A DNA stretch of 64,000 bases from Paraflavitalea sp. CAU 1676 (GCF_029223285.1 NZ_JARHUJ010000001.1:930001-994000); one strand, 5' to 3'; positions 8,395-18,401 are shown, numbered from the stretch's first letter. Numbers and translations are program-made. Notes: generated by a model from the sequence alone, not told the origin.

Positions 8395-9033
8395 ATGGAT
8401 ATCATTCCTCCTCAGGTACAGGCCTACGCCGACCAATTCACGTCGCCGGAAGACGAATTGCTGCAGCAGGTGGCAGCCCAAACCATCGCCTACCACCGGC
8501 AGGCGCATATGTTGAGCGGCCAGGTGCAGGGCCGGTTCCTGGAAATGATCAGCACCCTGTTGCAACCAAGGCGCATCCTCGAAATTGGCACCTTTACCGG
8601 CTACAGCGCGCTATGTCTTGTTAAGGGTTTGGTAAAGGATGGTCAGTTGCATACCATAGAGTTACGGGAGGAGGAGGCGAAAGTTGCACAGGCAAATTTC
8701 GATAGGTCAAATGCAGCTGAACGGATAATTTTGCACACGGGAAATGCGTTAGAAATCATTCCTGCCCTTGATGAAACCTGGGACCTGGTATTCATTGATG
8801 CCGATAAGGTAGGCTATACCGACTACTACGAACTGGTATTGCCGAGGGTGCGACAAGGTGGTGTAATATTGGCTGATAATGTTTTATTTCACGGTCAGGT
8901 GCTGGAACAGCCCATAACTGGTAAAAACGCAATCGCAATACAGTCTTTTAATGAGCGGGTACAACAGGACCCTCGCGTAGACCAGGTATTGGTTACCATC
9001 CGCGACGGTTTGCTGATGATCCGAAAAAAATAG
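8395..9033 (+). CDS. Class I SAM-dependent O-methyltransferase
   Basis: 212 residues from ATG 8395; the frame opens at 8356 but that region contains the promoter. The protein matches the caffeoyl-CoA O-methyltransferase / YrrM-like family (Methyltransf_3). The SAM-binding motif is ILEIGTFTGYSALCLVKGL, followed by the acidic motif VFIDADKVGYTDYY and a metal-binding-like ILADNVLFHG. It should transfer a methyl group to a hydroxyl or catechol substrate; bacterial members have been linked to tRNA 5-hydroxyuridine methylation (TrmR-like) among other substrates. It precedes the glucosaminidase gene by 5 bases and probably shares a transcript with it. Confidence 0.88.
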   Translation: MDIIPPQVQAYADQFTSPEDELLQQVAAQTIAYHRQAHMLSGQVQGRFLEMISTLLQPRRILEIGTFTGYSALCLVKGLVKDGQLHTIELREEEAKVAQANFDRSNAAERIILHTGNALEIIPALDETWDLVFIDADKVGYTDYYELVLPRVRQGGVILADNVLFHGQVLEQPITGKNAIAIQSFNERVQQDPRVDQVLVTIRDGLLMIRKK

Positions 9034-9038
9034 AATTC

Positions 9039-10277
9039 ATGCCGATCAAACGTTTATTGATTGTATTATTTCCATTGTTGGCGACATGGTGTGTACAGGC
9101 TCAGAAAAGTGATGACATTTACGGGTATATCAGTCAGTACAAAGAGCTGGCTATGCAGGAAATGGTCCGCACGGGCGTGCCTGCCTCCATTAAACTGGCA
9201 CAGGGTATTCACGAAACGATGGCCGGTAAATCGGACCTGGTGATCAAATCCAACAACCATTTTGGCATCAAATGCAAAACGTCCTGGACAGGAGATAAGG
9301 TGTATCATGACGACGACGCCCGGGGCGAATGTTTCCGCAGTTATTCCAACTCCTCCGATTCCTACATGGATCACTCCAATTTCTTAAAGAATAGTACGCG
9401 TTATGCCTTTTTGTTCCAGCTCGACCCTACCGATTACAAAGGCTGGGCTTACGGGCTCAAGAAAGCGGGATACGCAACCAATATCAAGTATTCGCAAATC
9501 ATCATCAAACTGATCGAAGACTATAACCTGCAGCAATACAGTCTTATTGCTCTCGGCAGGGTAGCGCCCCAGGAAGAGATACTGGCGGGCAACCCGGTAA
9601 AGCCTGCACAGGGAGAAAGTACATTGGCAGGCGGACCCGCTGTGATTGCTCCTTTCAGTGCTGTGGAGGCTGATGTAAAATCGTTGCCCAAAGTCACTTA
9701 CCCCGAAGGAGAGTTCACGATCAACAACACGAAAGTAGTGTATGTGAAATCCGGCACTGCGCTGCTGGCCGTCGCACAACAATATGATGTATCGCTCAAG
9801 CGCCTGATAGATTTCAACGACCTGCCGCGCGAAGAGGTGTTGCCCCAGGGGCAACTGATGTTCCTGCAGCGGAAACGAAAGGTAGGCGCCAGCGACAAGC
9901 ACATCGTACAGGCTGGTGAAACCCTATACGATATTTGCCAACTGGAAGGTATCCGGTTCGAGTCATTGCTGGACTACAATCGTCTTACCGCTGCCGACCT
10001 GGCAGCACCCGGCGAAGCCCTGTATCTCCAGGAAAAAGCACCGGCAAGGCCACGCCTGGCCAGCGAAGTGGCACCCGCACCGGTGGTTACCGCGCAGGCT
10101 GCCCCCCGCACCACAGATATAGCCACTGCTGCCTTTACCCATACCGTGCAAACGAAGGAAACATTATACAGCATAGCCCGCAAATACAGCATTACCGTTG
10201 AGCAGCTCAAGGAATGGAACAAGATGTCGGGCTATGAAGTAAAGATTGGACAGGCCCTGATCATTTACAAAAACTGA
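9039..10277 (+). CDS. Glucosaminidase (FlgJ-like) with three LysM repeats
   Basis: 412 residues: signal peptide (MPIKRLLIVLFPLLATWCVQA), then a FlgJ-type N-acetylglucosaminidase domain at about 30-170. This carries the family pattern VPASIKLAQGIHETMAGKSD and NNHFGIKC. A linker leads to three LysM modules at about 230-280, 288-335 and 367-412 (VQAGETLYDICQ, VQTKETLYSIARKYSI). It probably cuts the glycan backbone of peptidoglycan in the periplasm, with LysM anchoring it to the wall. The catalytic glutamate is probably that in GIHET. Followed after 3 bases by the phosphoribosyltransferase gene. Confidence 0.92.
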   Translation: MPIKRLLIVLFPLLATWCVQAQKSDDIYGYISQYKELAMQEMVRTGVPASIKLAQGIHETMAGKSDLVIKSNNHFGIKCKTSWTGDKVYHDDDARGECFRSYSNSSDSYMDHSNFLKNSTRYAFLFQLDPTDYKGWAYGLKKAGYATNIKYSQIIIKLIEDYNLQQYSLIALGRVAPQEEILAGNPVKPAQGESTLAGGPAVIAPFSAVEADVKSLPKVTYPEGEFTINNTKVVYVKSGTALLAVAQQYDVSLKRLIDFNDLPREEVLPQGQLMFLQRKRKVGASDKHIVQAGETLYDICQLEGIRFESLLDYNRLTAADLAAPGEALYLQEKAPARPRLASEVAPAPVVTAQAAPRTTDIATAAFTHTVQTKETLYSIARKYSITVEQLKEWNKMSGYEVKIGQALIIYKN

Positions 10278-10280
10278 TCT

Positions 10281-10817
10281 ATGAGCATTATTCGCGTTCA
10301 CGATAAACAGTTTGAACCCTATCTTACTGCCAACGATATCAATAGCCGCATCAAAGCGCTGGCACAGCAACTGGATAAAGACTATGCCGGTAAGAAACCC
10401 CTCTTTATAGCCATACTGAATGGTTCATTCATCTTTGCAGCCGATCTTTTTAAAGAGCTAAGCATCGATGTGGAGATCTGTTTCATTAAGCTCGCTTCCT
10501 ACAAGGGCACCAAATCCAGCGGGCAGGTCATTACAGCTATCGGGCTCGATACCGATCTGTTTGGCCGTGATGTGGTCATAATAGAGGACATCGTAGATAC
10601 AGGTAAAACCCTTAGCGAATTTCTGCCCCAGTTAAAGCATCAGCAACCGGCCTCCATGAAAATTGTAGCTTTGCTGCACAAGCCCGAAGCAACGGTATTC
10701 CCGATCCCCATCGATTACCTCGGCTTCTCCATTCCCAACAAGTTTGTGGTGGGTTATGGCCTCGACTATGATGGATTGGGACGAAATATCCGGGAAATCT
10801 ATAAATTGGTGGAATAA
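10281..10817 (+). CDS. hpt: Hypoxanthine phosphoribosyltransferase
   Basis: 178 residues. Purine salvage enzyme that joins hypoxanthine or guanine to PRPP, giving IMP or GMP. The PRPP-binding loop EDIVDTGKT is at 102-110, the family motif LNGSFIF near 47-53 and the KFVVGYGLDYDGLGRN motif near the C-terminus. Length is normal for the family. It is tightly packed behind the glucosaminidase gene (3-base gap), so probably co-transcribed, though no functional link is evident. Confidence 0.95.
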   Translation: MSIIRVHDKQFEPYLTANDINSRIKALAQQLDKDYAGKKPLFIAILNGSFIFAADLFKELSIDVEICFIKLASYKGTKSSGQVITAIGLDTDLFGRDVVIIEDIVDTGKTLSEFLPQLKHQQPASMKIVALLHKPEATVFPIPIDYLGFSIPNKFVVGYGLDYDGLGRNIREIYKLVE

Positions 10818-10887
10818 TAAGTAATCAGGGAATATAACGCGTTGAGTTATATAAGATAATCAGAGGTTTAGACGTTATAAGGCACGT

Positions 10888-12690
10888 ATGACCACTGGTT
10901 TCCATTCACGAGCTCAAATGACCCCCTTGTTGAAAATAACTGCTGCCATATCCTTACTGGTGCTGTTTACCGTTTCGTCGGCACAGGGGCAATACTATTT
11001 GAGGGGGGAAGTGCGCGATGAAAAGAACAACGCATTGTCCAACGCCAAGATATTACTTCACTCAACCCGTTTCGTGTATTACTCCGGCAGCAGCGGAACA
11101 TTCGGAATTACTTCTTCCCGCCTGGCCGATTCAATAACGATCTCTCTTGAAGGATACCAACCGCTATGTGTGCGCATCGAAACCGGCAAGTACCAGAATA
11201 TCACCCTCAAAATGCTGTACTCTTCTGTTAACCTGCAGAAGAACAAGCTGGTGTCCGTTACCCGGAATTTACATCCCGACGATCGCAACAAACGTACCCT
11301 CACCGGTGAAACCTATAGCTCGCTGGTAGAAAATGAATTTATCTCTGCCCGTAAGTATCCTGAAACAGGATGTGCTATTCATACGGATAAAGCATCGTAC
11401 AGCAATATCCGGCGTTTCCTCGGCATGAATACAACAGTACCTACTGATGCCGTGCGCATAGAAGAGCTGCTGAACTATTTCAGTTTTGACTATACGCCAC
11501 CGCCGCCCGACAGCACGTTCGGTTTCAAGTCGTATCTCTCCGATTGCCCCTGGAATCCGTTAAGCCGGCTATTATATATTCACGCCAGCGCCCGCAAGAT
11601 CGATCCCGAAAAAATACCTCCTACCAACCTGGTCTTCCTCATCGATGTATCGGGTTCTATGGATATGCCCAACAGGCTTCCACTACTAAAGTCTGCCTTT
11701 AAATTGCTGGTCGACAACCTGCGCGAAAAGGATACGGTGTCCATTGTCGTGTATGGCAGTTCGGTAGGTGTGTGGCTGGTGCCTACCTCAGGCATTGAGA
11801 AAGAAAAGATCCGCAAGTCGATCGAAGACCTTTATCCAGGGGGCTCAACACCCGGCGAATCGGGCATCCGTACCGCGTACAGGCTGGCCAAGAGTCAGTT
11901 TATCCCCGGCGGCAATAACCGCGTTATCCTGGCTACAGATGGCGACTTCAATGTTGGACAAACTTCCGAAGATGAACTGGAAAAACTGATCACCCAGCAT
12001 CAGCAGTCGGGCATTTATCTTACCTGTCTGGGTGTGGGCATGGGAAACTATAAAGACTCCAAACTGGAGATACTCGCCAAGAAGGGCAATGGCAATTTTG
12101 CCTACCTCGATAATGAAAAGGAGGCGGAAAAGGTGTTGGTAAAGGAACTTACACAAACACTGTATACGGTGGCCGATGATGCTTTCCTGAACGTGTCGTT
12201 CAACCCGTCGGTGATCCGGGAGTACCGCCTGATCGGTTTCGATAATAAGGTCAATGCACTGGCCGATTCACTGAGTGAAGTGGAAGGCGGAGAAGTGGGG
12301 TCGGGCCACTCTTTGCTGGCGATGTTCGAGTTGGTGCCTTTGAGCCAGTCGTTAGATTGGGGACATGCCGAGGATGGGTTAGCAAAAGTGACCCTCAACT
12401 ATAAGAAGCCTGGTGATTCACTGGGGCGCAGCACGACCTATATATCCCCACTCGCCTATACAAAATTTACCGAGCTACCCAAAAGTTATCGTTTTGCAAC
12501 GGCTGTGACCATGTTTGCCGGCATATTGAAAAACTCTCCTTTCATGAAGCAGGTAACCTGGAACGATGCTTCGGCGCTTGCCTCCGAGGCACAAAATCCA
12601 CAAGATGCCATTCAGGCCGAGTTCATCACTATGATCGCCAAGGCAAAAAAGATATACGGCCACCGGAAGCGGAAAAAGCTGCTGGAGTAA
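10888..12690 (+). CDS. Secreted VWA-domain protein (YfbK-like)
   Basis: 600 residues, or 590 if the second ATG at 10918 is used, which gives a cleaner signal peptide (MTPLLKITAAISLLVL to SAQG). A carboxypeptidase-regulatory-like segment lies at about 36-112, then a von Willebrand factor N-terminal region near 160-220. A VWA domain follows with a complete MIDAS motif: DVSGS at about 253-257, the threonine in GGSTPGESGI and ATDGDFNVG. The C-terminal region resembles the DUF3520 part of YfbK-like proteins. It probably binds a protein partner through the metal site at the cell surface or in the periplasm; the partner is unknown. Confidence 0.88.
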   Translation: MTTGFHSRAQMTPLLKITAAISLLVLFTVSSAQGQYYLRGEVRDEKNNALSNAKILLHSTRFVYYSGSSGTFGITSSRLADSITISLEGYQPLCVRIETGKYQNITLKMLYSSVNLQKNKLVSVTRNLHPDDRNKRTLTGETYSSLVENEFISARKYPETGCAIHTDKASYSNIRRFLGMNTTVPTDAVRIEELLNYFSFDYTPPPPDSTFGFKSYLSDCPWNPLSRLLYIHASARKIDPEKIPPTNLVFLIDVSGSMDMPNRLPLLKSAFKLLVDNLREKDTVSIVVYGSSVGVWLVPTSGIEKEKIRKSIEDLYPGGSTPGESGIRTAYRLAKSQFIPGGNNRVILATDGDFNVGQTSEDELEKLITQHQQSGIYLTCLGVGMGNYKDSKLEILAKKGNGNFAYLDNEKEAEKVLVKELTQTLYTVADDAFLNVSFNPSVIREYRLIGFDNKVNALADSLSEVEGGEVGSGHSLLAMFELVPLSQSLDWGHAEDGLAKVTLNYKKPGDSLGRSTTYISPLAYTKFTELPKSYRFATAVTMFAGILKNSPFMKQVTWNDASALASEAQNPQDAIQAEFITMIAKAKKIYGHRKRKKLLE

Positions 12691-12890
12691 GATGGTCGGT
12701 CCTTTAAGAATACTGCATACATTACCTGTCGCAAAGAAACACCCGAAGCAGCCATTGCTACTTAAGCGGCGTGGCTGGGCAAAAAAATACCGGATCAGTT
12801 TGGCTGAGCGCTCACTAACTACCGGCGATCCTGATCGATCGCCCTGGTGGAGTCATGAATGGTTCAACTGGCCCGATCCGGCATTATTGG

Positions 12891-14054
12891 TTACGAGAAC
12901 ATTTCCCGCACCTTATCAAAGAAATTCTTATCCGATTTATCTGGCTGCGGCTTGAAGTTGGGAGAGTTGTTGAGTTTTTCCAACATGGCCCTTTCTTCTG
13001 CCGTCATATGTTGTGGAGTCCACACATTGATATAAATGAGCTGATCTCCTTTTTCATAAGAATTGACACCCGGGAATCCCTTTCCTTTCAGGCGAAATAT
13101 TTTACCGCTTTGTGTACCGGCCGGGATCTTGATCTTGGCGCGGCCATCGATGGTAGGTACTTCCGCGTTGGTACCAAACGCAGCATCGGGGAATGATAAA
13201 TGCAGTTCGTAAGCTACATTCAATCCGTCGCGGTGCAGTTCCTTGTGTTGTTCTTCTTCGATGAGGATGATCAGGTCGCCGGGAGGACCTCCACGTTCGC
13301 CTGCGTTGCCGCGGCCACCTACACTCAATTGCATGCCTTCCTGCACACCGGCCGGAATATCGATAGATACTGTCTCTTCGCTATATACCCTTCCTTCACC
13401 CTTACAGGCAGTACACTTGTGGGTGATGGTGGTACCTTCGCCATTACAGGAAGGGCAGGTGGTTACGGTTTGCATCTGGCCCAGGAAGGTGTTGGTCACC
13501 TTGCGAACCTGGCCGTTACCGCCGCAGGTGCCGCAGGTTTGAACACTGTTCTTATCCTTGGCCCCGCTTCCATTACAGGTAGTACAGGGAACGTATTTTT
13601 TTACCTTGATCTGCTTGGTACAACCCTTGGCGATCTCTTCGTAGTTAAGTTTCAGTTTGATGCGCAGGTTGCTGCCGCGTACTCCACGGGCACGTTGCCC
13701 GCCGCCTCTTCTGCCACCAGCACCGCCACCAAAGAAGTTACCAAAAATATCGTCGCCGAAAATATCTCCAAACTGGCTGAAGATATCTTCCATATTTTGA
13801 CCGCCACCGAATCCTCCACGGCCATTGTTGCCCATGCCGGCATGACCAAAGCGATCATACTGTGCACGCTTATCATTATCGCTCAGCACTTCGTAGGCTT
13901 CTGCGGCTTCCTTGAACTTTTCCTCGGCGGCTTTATCGCCCGGATTACGGTCGGGGTGGTATTGCATGGCCACCTTGCGGTAGGCTTTCTTGATCTCATC
14001 CGGTGAGGAGCCTTTGGCTACGCCCAGTACTTCATAATAATCTCTTTTCGACAT
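12891..14054 (-). CDS. dnaJ: Molecular chaperone DnaJ
   Basis: 387 residues. Co-chaperone that delivers unfolded proteins to DnaK and stimulates its ATPase. J domain at 1-70 with HPD at 33-35; Gly/Phe-rich linker at about 72-125; zinc-binding region with all four CxxCxGxG repeats ([32 protein letters not shown]); C-terminal substrate-binding domain. Full-length class I DnaJ. It lies 14 bases downstream of grpE in the same operon. DnaK is not in the window. Confidence 0.98.
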   Translation of the reverse strand: MSKRDYYEVLGVAKGSSPDEIKKAYRKVAMQYHPDRNPGDKAAEEKFKEAAEAYEVLSDNDKRAQYDRFGHAGMGNNGRGGFGGGQNMEDIFSQFGDIFGDDIFGNFFGGGAGGRRGGGQRARGVRGSNLRIKLKLNYEEIAKGCTKQIKVKKYVPCTTCNGSGAKDKNSVQTCGTCGGNGQVRKVTNTFLGQMQTVTTCPSCNGEGTTITHKCTACKGEGRVYSEETVSIDIPAGVQEGMQLSVGGRGNAGERGGPPGDLIILIEEEQHKELHRDGLNVAYELHLSFPDAAFGTNAEVPTIDGRAKIKIPAGTQSGKIFRLKGKGFPGVNSYEKGDQLIYINVWTPQHMTAEERAMLEKLNNSPNFKPQPDKSDKNFFDKVREMFS

Positions 14055-14068
14055 TGTGCGTTTTTGTA

Positions 14069-14626
14069 TTATTTACCTACTACAACTTTGGCAAACCGGA
14101 TGATCTTGTCATTCAGGTAATAACCTTTTACCACTTCGTCTACTACCTTGCCTTTCATCTGTTCCGTGGCGGCCGGTATTTCTGTGATAGCTTCCTGTAC
14201 ATCGGGGTTGAATTCTGTACCAATGGTTTGCATAGCCTTCAGGCCCCTGCCTTGCAAAGTATTTTTAAGCTTGGTGAAAACCAGTTGAACGCCTTCCTTG
14301 ATAGCGGCTACATCATCACTCGTCTGCAATTGCTTTTCAGCACGGTCGCAATCGTCCAGCACATCTAGCAAAGAAGTGATGACATCCTTACCGGCGGTCT
14401 GGATCAGCTCCAGCCTTTCTTTGGCGGTCCTTTTCCGGAAATTATCGAATTCAGCCACCTGGCGAAGGTATTTCTCCTTGAGCTCCTGTACTTCCGATTT
14501 CAGCTTGCCAATCTCATCTTCATTGGCTACCGGCTCATTCAGGTGAGTAGATCCACTAATACTGTCATCCGTATTGATGTCGATGGTTTCCCCATTATCC
14601 TGGTTCAATGTTTCCTTTTCTGACAT
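14069..14626 (-). CDS. grpE: Nucleotide exchange factor GrpE
   Basis: 185 residues. Releases ADP from DnaK. An acidic, unstructured N-terminus of about 40 residues precedes a long coiled coil ([20 protein letters not shown]). The conserved [11 protein letters not shown] block follows, then the beta-domain with [12 protein letters not shown]. First gene of the grpE-dnaJ operon. Confidence 0.97.
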   Translation of the reverse strand: MSEKETLNQDNGETIDINTDDSISGSTHLNEPVANEDEIGKLKSEVQELKEKYLRQVAEFDNFRKRTAKERLELIQTAGKDVITSLLDVLDDCDRAEKQLQTSDDVAAIKEGVQLVFTKLKNTLQGRGLKAMQTIGTEFNPDVQEAITEIPAATEQMKGKVVDEVVKGYYLNDKIIRFAKVVVGK

Positions 14627-14657
14627 AGGTTTATCTGTATTTTTTCACTTTTTACTG

Positions 14658-14686
14658 CAAAATTGACGGCTCCTGCCGCTCGCAAA
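14658..14686 (-). promoter_or_regulatory. Promoter of the grpE-dnaJ operon
   Basis: Read on the minus strand: TTTG (14686-14683), 17 bases, then CAATTTTG (14665-14658). This is one mismatch from TAnnTTTG and lies 31 bases before the grpE ATG. A second -7-like TATTTTTA occurs further up at 14716-14709. The rest of the 325-base divergent gap up to 14951 shows nothing else recognisable. Confidence 0.5.
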
Positions 14687-14938
14687 CGGGTCACGGCATG
14701 CCAAACCGTAAAAATACATGTTTTGCTTAGCAAAGCCATGTGTGGCAATTATTTTGCCATATGGGTAACAAGGTCAAAAAGGCAGTAAAAACCAGTCAGA
14801 TAAGACAAAATCTCCCCGTTTTTTCCGGGAGGCTGCCAAGCCCCCGCCAACACCGGCTTTGGCTTCATGATCCGATGAATTTCATTGCATTACGTTGTCA
14901 CTCCCGAATCTCCAATCCCGATACCCGAAACCTTTTCA

Positions 14939-14946
14939 TACATTTG
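14939..14946 (+). promoter_or_regulatory. -7 promoter box, leaderless spacing
   Basis: TACATTTG is a perfect TAnnTTTG and ends 5 bases before the ATG at 14952. No -33 TTTG is found at the usual distance. Confidence 0.45.
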
Positions 14947-14951
14947 CGCCC

Positions 14952-16124
14952 ATGACAACCGCGATTCTCAAGAAGAAGATCAGTCCCCGTGTGATCAATG
15001 GCCATCCCTGGATATTCGGCAATGAGCTTAATCTCATCGATGGCGACGCAAAAGCCGGTGATGTGGTAGAGGTGCTTACGCATGATAAAAAATTTGTTGG
15101 TAAGGGATACCTCAATCCGCAATCCCAGATACCCGTGAGGCTGCTGACGCGTGACAAGGCTGAAACTGTCAATGACGACTTCTTCTTCCGCAAACTGAAA
15201 CAAGCCTGGGCATACCGCCAGCAGCTAGGCTATGTGGAGAATTGCCGGCTCATATTCGGCGAAGCCGACGGACTTCCTCAACTGATCATCGATAAGTTCA
15301 ATGATTATTTCGTGATCCAGACCCTGGCATTGGGGATCGACGTATGGAAACCTGCCATCGTGGCCGCACTGGAGAAGATCTTCCAACCCAAAGGTATTTA
15401 TGAGCGCAACGATGTGCCCGTCAGGGAGCTGGAAGGCCTGCCGCAGCAAAAAGGATTCCTTACGGCACCCTTCGATACGAAGATCCTGATCAATGAGAAC
15501 GGCCTTAAGTTTTACGTCGATGTGGAGAACGGTCAGAAGACTGGTTATTTCCTCGACCAGCAAGACAATCGCCGGGCTATACAACATATCGTAAAAGGAG
15601 CCGATGTACTGGGTGCTTTCACCTATACCGGAACCTTCGAGATCCACGCCGCTCATTATGGTGCAAAATCGGTGCTGGGCCTCGATATCTCCGCCAATGC
15701 GGTGGCCCAGGCTAACCGCAATGCGGAATTGAATGGATATGACAAGATCTGCCGGTTCGAATGTGTCAATGCGTTCGATGTATTGAAAACATGGGCGAAA
15801 GAAGGTCGCCAGCATGATGTCGTCATGCTCGATCCACCCTCCTTTACCAAGACAAGAGACAATATTCAGAAAGCCATCACTGGCTATAAGGAGATCAACC
15901 TCCGGGGTATGAAGCTGGTAAAACCAGGCGGCTTCCTCGTTACCTCCAGCTGTACCAACCTCATTCAGCCCGACCTCTTCCTGGAGATCATCCAGATGGC
16001 GGCTAAGGACGCACGGCGCAGGCTGCGCCAAGTAACCTTCCAGACTCAGTCGGCCGACCACCCGATCGTTTGGGGCTGGGAAAATACCCATTACCTGAAG
16101 TTCCTGATCGTGCAGGTATTATAA
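14952..16124 (+). CDS. Class I rRNA large-subunit methyltransferase, RlmI-like
   Basis: 390 residues from ATG 14952; the frame opens at 14895 but the promoter box lies inside that extension. An N-terminal PUA domain at about 1-75 (ISPRVINGHPWIFGNELN) precedes a Rossmann methyltransferase domain: NGQKTGYFLDQQDNR, LGAFTYTGTFEIHAA as SAM motif, and MLDPPSFTKTRDN with the catalytic DPPSF. The TSSCTN motif lies near the C-terminus. This matches RlmI/RlmK-type enzymes that make 5-methylcytosine in 23S rRNA. The exact target base is inferred. Confidence 0.9.
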   Translation: MTTAILKKKISPRVINGHPWIFGNELNLIDGDAKAGDVVEVLTHDKKFVGKGYLNPQSQIPVRLLTRDKAETVNDDFFFRKLKQAWAYRQQLGYVENCRLIFGEADGLPQLIIDKFNDYFVIQTLALGIDVWKPAIVAALEKIFQPKGIYERNDVPVRELEGLPQQKGFLTAPFDTKILINENGLKFYVDVENGQKTGYFLDQQDNRRAIQHIVKGADVLGAFTYTGTFEIHAAHYGAKSVLGLDISANAVAQANRNAELNGYDKICRFECVNAFDVLKTWAKEGRQHDVVMLDPPSFTKTRDNIQKAITGYKEINLRGMKLVKPGGFLVTSSCTNLIQPDLFLEIIQMAAKDARRRLRQVTFQTQSADHPIVWGWENTHYLKFLIVQVL

Positions 16125-16255
16125 ATTCTAATGACTGCATAGCATTGGCTCCGTTTGCCAGTTACCGGCAAACAGCGGTCACATGCCCAGCAGCCATCAA
16201 TAGCTAGCACTACCCCAAAGTTGATGAAGTAATTAAGTCATTAATAGTGAGCTGA

Positions 16256-16603
16256 TTATTTGGATACCTGGAACTTACCTGCCTCGATAAGCCTGCCGGC
16301 CTTATCTCTCAGCTGGAAAAAGTATATACCACGGAAGAAGTCACTAAGGTTGACGGTCGTCTTAGGCGTAATTTCCGTTACCTCGTGTACTTTTTTGCCC
16401 GGTAAGTTGAAGATTTGAAGTGTATAGTTTTTATCGTATCCGCGTTGAAAATCAAAGGTTATGAATGAGGTTGCAGGGTTGGGGTAGAACTTGATGATCT
16501 TGGCAACAGGTTCCCCAGGCGGACTGCTAGGCGTGGTCCGCTCCTGACTTCGTACTGTGTTTGATAATATGAGGATAAAGGATAGTGTGTAAATAAGCCT
16601 CAT
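16256..16603 (-). CDS. Minimal T9SS type A sorting-domain protein
   Basis: 115 residues from ATG 16603 (MRLIYTLSFILIL); the frame runs up to 16633. A signal peptide (about 1-20) is followed by only some 15 linker residues. A T9SS type A C-terminal sorting domain then fills the rest: IIKFYPNPATSFITFDF, LQIFNLPGKKV, GIYFFQLRDKAGRLIEAGKF. No cargo domain is present. Either this is a remnant of a larger secreted protein or a genuine small protein whose only recognisable part is the sorting tail. Confidence 0.75.
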   Translation of the reverse strand: MRLIYTLSFILILSNTVRSQERTTPSSPPGEPVAKIIKFYPNPATSFITFDFQRGYDKNYTLQIFNLPGKKVHEVTEITPKTTVNLSDFFRGIYFFQLRDKAGRLIEAGKFQVSK

Positions 16604-16750
16604 GCAGAATGCTATTTTACGGTTGATATCCAAGATATTCCCTTTTAACTAAAGTTACAACTCATTTGCCAGAAAATTCCGGAGGCCGGATGATTCTACC
16701 CAGACCCCGGAGTTTTTAAAGTTATGTTAACACCGTCGAATTGATATTTA

Positions 16751-17221
16751 TCAATTAGTTACGGCTAACGCTGCTTCAATGGATTCAAAATTTGGCAAGT
16801 CGCCCGCATTTTCCAATACTTCAGCATATTGAACCACCCCTGCTTCATCGATCACAAAAGCCGAGCGCTTGGAAACGCCCTTCATGTCGAATGCAAAAGT
16901 GTCATACAAGGCGCCGTAAGTCTCGGATACTTCCTTATTGAAGTCGCTCAACAAGGGGAAATTCAGCTTTTGCTCTTCCTTGTATTTGGCCAGGGTAAAG
17001 ACCGAATCTACGCTGATGCCCAATACCTGTGCATTTACCTGGTTGTATTGGTCAATATGGTCTCTAACATTGCATAATTCCTTGGTACATACACTGGTAA
17101 AAGCCTGGGGGAAAAATAATAGCAACACCTGCTTTCCTTTAAAGTCCGACAGGCTGACTTTATTCTTAGCTGAATCATACAGGGTAAAATCCGGGGCTTT
17201 TTGTCCAACTTCAATTTTCAT
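16751..17221 (-). CDS. Peroxiredoxin, AhpC/TSA (AhpE-like)
   Basis: 156 residues with a thioredoxin fold; reduces hydroperoxides. The peroxidatic site has the universal P-x3-T-x2-C pattern (PQAFTSVCTKELC, catalytic Cys about residue 41, with a second Cys five residues on). C-terminal half carries AFVIDEAGVVQYAEV. Length fits the AhpE/redoxin class. Monocistronic, with a good -7 box upstream. Confidence 0.93.
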   Translation of the reverse strand: MKIEVGQKAPDFTLYDSAKNKVSLSDFKGKQVLLLFFPQAFTSVCTKELCNVRDHIDQYNQVNAQVLGISVDSVFTLAKYKEEQKLNFPLLSDFNKEVSETYGALYDTFAFDMKGVSKRSAFVIDEAGVVQYAEVLENAGDLPNFESIEAALAVTN

Positions 17222-17242
17222 GTAATGGCTTTAATAGAAGAA

Positions 17243-17250
17243 CAAAAATA
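17243..17250 (-). promoter_or_regulatory. -7 promoter box of the peroxiredoxin gene
   Basis: On the minus strand TATTTTTG (17250-17243) matches TAnnTTTG, 21 bases before the ATG. No clear -33 element. Confidence 0.45.
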
Positions 17251-17360
17251 GCATGCCAGTTGATTAGTTGGTAGAAACTTTCGGCAGAACGGCCTAATTA
17301 TCCAATCAGGTGTATAAAGGTTGGTATAAAATGTAACAGTTTGCTGAATAATTAAATCCG

Positions 17361-18401
17361 TTAAAACCTTGGACAAAGGACCTTGTCGCGGCTGCTGTTA
17401 TCACGATCAAGGAAGCTGATCCAGGAAAGAGAGATCTCGATACCTCCGCGGCCCTGGCTGGCTGTTTTCAATTGCGAAACGTTGACATCATAGCTCAGCG
17501 CGATCGACATCGGGTATCGGTCAAGCTTGATGACGGGGATCAATGCATCCTTCCAGCGTAAAAAGGCACCGGCATGTATAGTGTACAGCGCATTTTCGGG
17601 ATCGTCGCCCAGTTTGTAGGAATACAATGCCCCGCCGATGGTTTCCGAAAAGGAGCCTTGTATGGAGTGATCGGCCTGGATGATGAAGTAGGAATACTCG
17701 TCTACGCCAAATGTAATACCACCCGAAAAGACATATTTAGGTTGAAGATCGATAGTGGCGTTGCGGTAGAATGAGTTTTTGGGCCTGTTGAGGTGATGGT
17801 AGGCTGCACCCAGGAACATACTGTTGGCCTGCCGCTCACCGAAAGTGGTATTGAAGCTCATGCCGACACTGGCATCCCAGGTGTTGAAATTGGGGGTGGT
17901 AAAAGTCTCACCGTTTGGGGCGGTAGGATCAAATCCTCCGGAACCATATTGGTTATCGGTAGTCATTTTCGAAGCGTCGATGCTTTTACGAACCATTCCG
18001 CCCATAAAGCCAAGGCTCAGGTACATGGTCTTTTCATTACTGAGCGACTTATGATAGTTCAGTGCGGGTAACAGGTAAGTAGTAGTTAAACCAACAGTGC
18101 CTGCTTTGTCGAAAAGGATCTGGCCGCCCATCGTCATAAAATCATCCCCACGGCCTACCGGCATTTTGTATTCGGCATTCAAAGACCCTGTGCGGTAGGC
18201 ATTGGTAAAGCTGTTCCATTGGTCGCGGTATACACCCTGAACCCGGATGTCACCGGTGAAGATGCCTGCCAGCGAGGGGTTCCGTAATAAAGGGGCCTCA
18301 AAAAACTGGGAGAAATGAATGTCCTGTGCCTGCGAGAGGGTAATTGCGCACAACAATAAGCCCGAGAGGGAATATTGTTTCCAGTGTAGAACGTTTTTCA
18401 T
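17361..18401 (-). CDS. Type IX secretion membrane protein, PorP/SprF family
   Basis: 346 residues: signal peptide ending SQAQD, then the family hallmark IHFSQFFEAPLLRNPSLAGI at about 28-47. A transmembrane beta-barrel follows with repeated aromatic strands. PorP/SprF proteins help deliver or anchor particular type B T9SS cargo at the outer membrane, and their genes usually sit next to that cargo. Here the gene lies 32 bases behind two giant cargo genes, so it is most likely their dedicated partner. Confidence 0.93.
   Translation of the reverse strand: MKNVLHWKQYSLSGLLLCAITLSQAQDIHFSQFFEAPLLRNPSLAGIFTGDIRVQGVYRDQWNSFTNAYRTGSLNAEYKMPVGRGDDFMTMGGQILFDKAGTVGLTTTYLLPALNYHKSLSNEKTMYLSLGFMGGMVRKSIDASKMTTDNQYGSGGFDPTAPNGETFTTPNFNTWDASVGMSFNTTFGERQANSMFLGAAYHHLNRPKNSFYRNATIDLQPKYVFSGGITFGVDEYSYFIIQADHSIQGSFSETIGGALYSYKLGDDPENALYTIHAGAFLRWKDALIPVIKLDRYPMSIALSYDVNVSQLKTASQGRGGIEISLSWISFLDRDNSSRDKVLCPRF

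Noticed and set aside
12692-12955. Short plus-strand frame between the VWA gene and dnaJ
   Set aside because: Low-complexity basic translation, no start signal, and it runs into dnaJ from the opposite strand. The 200-base gap shows nothing else.
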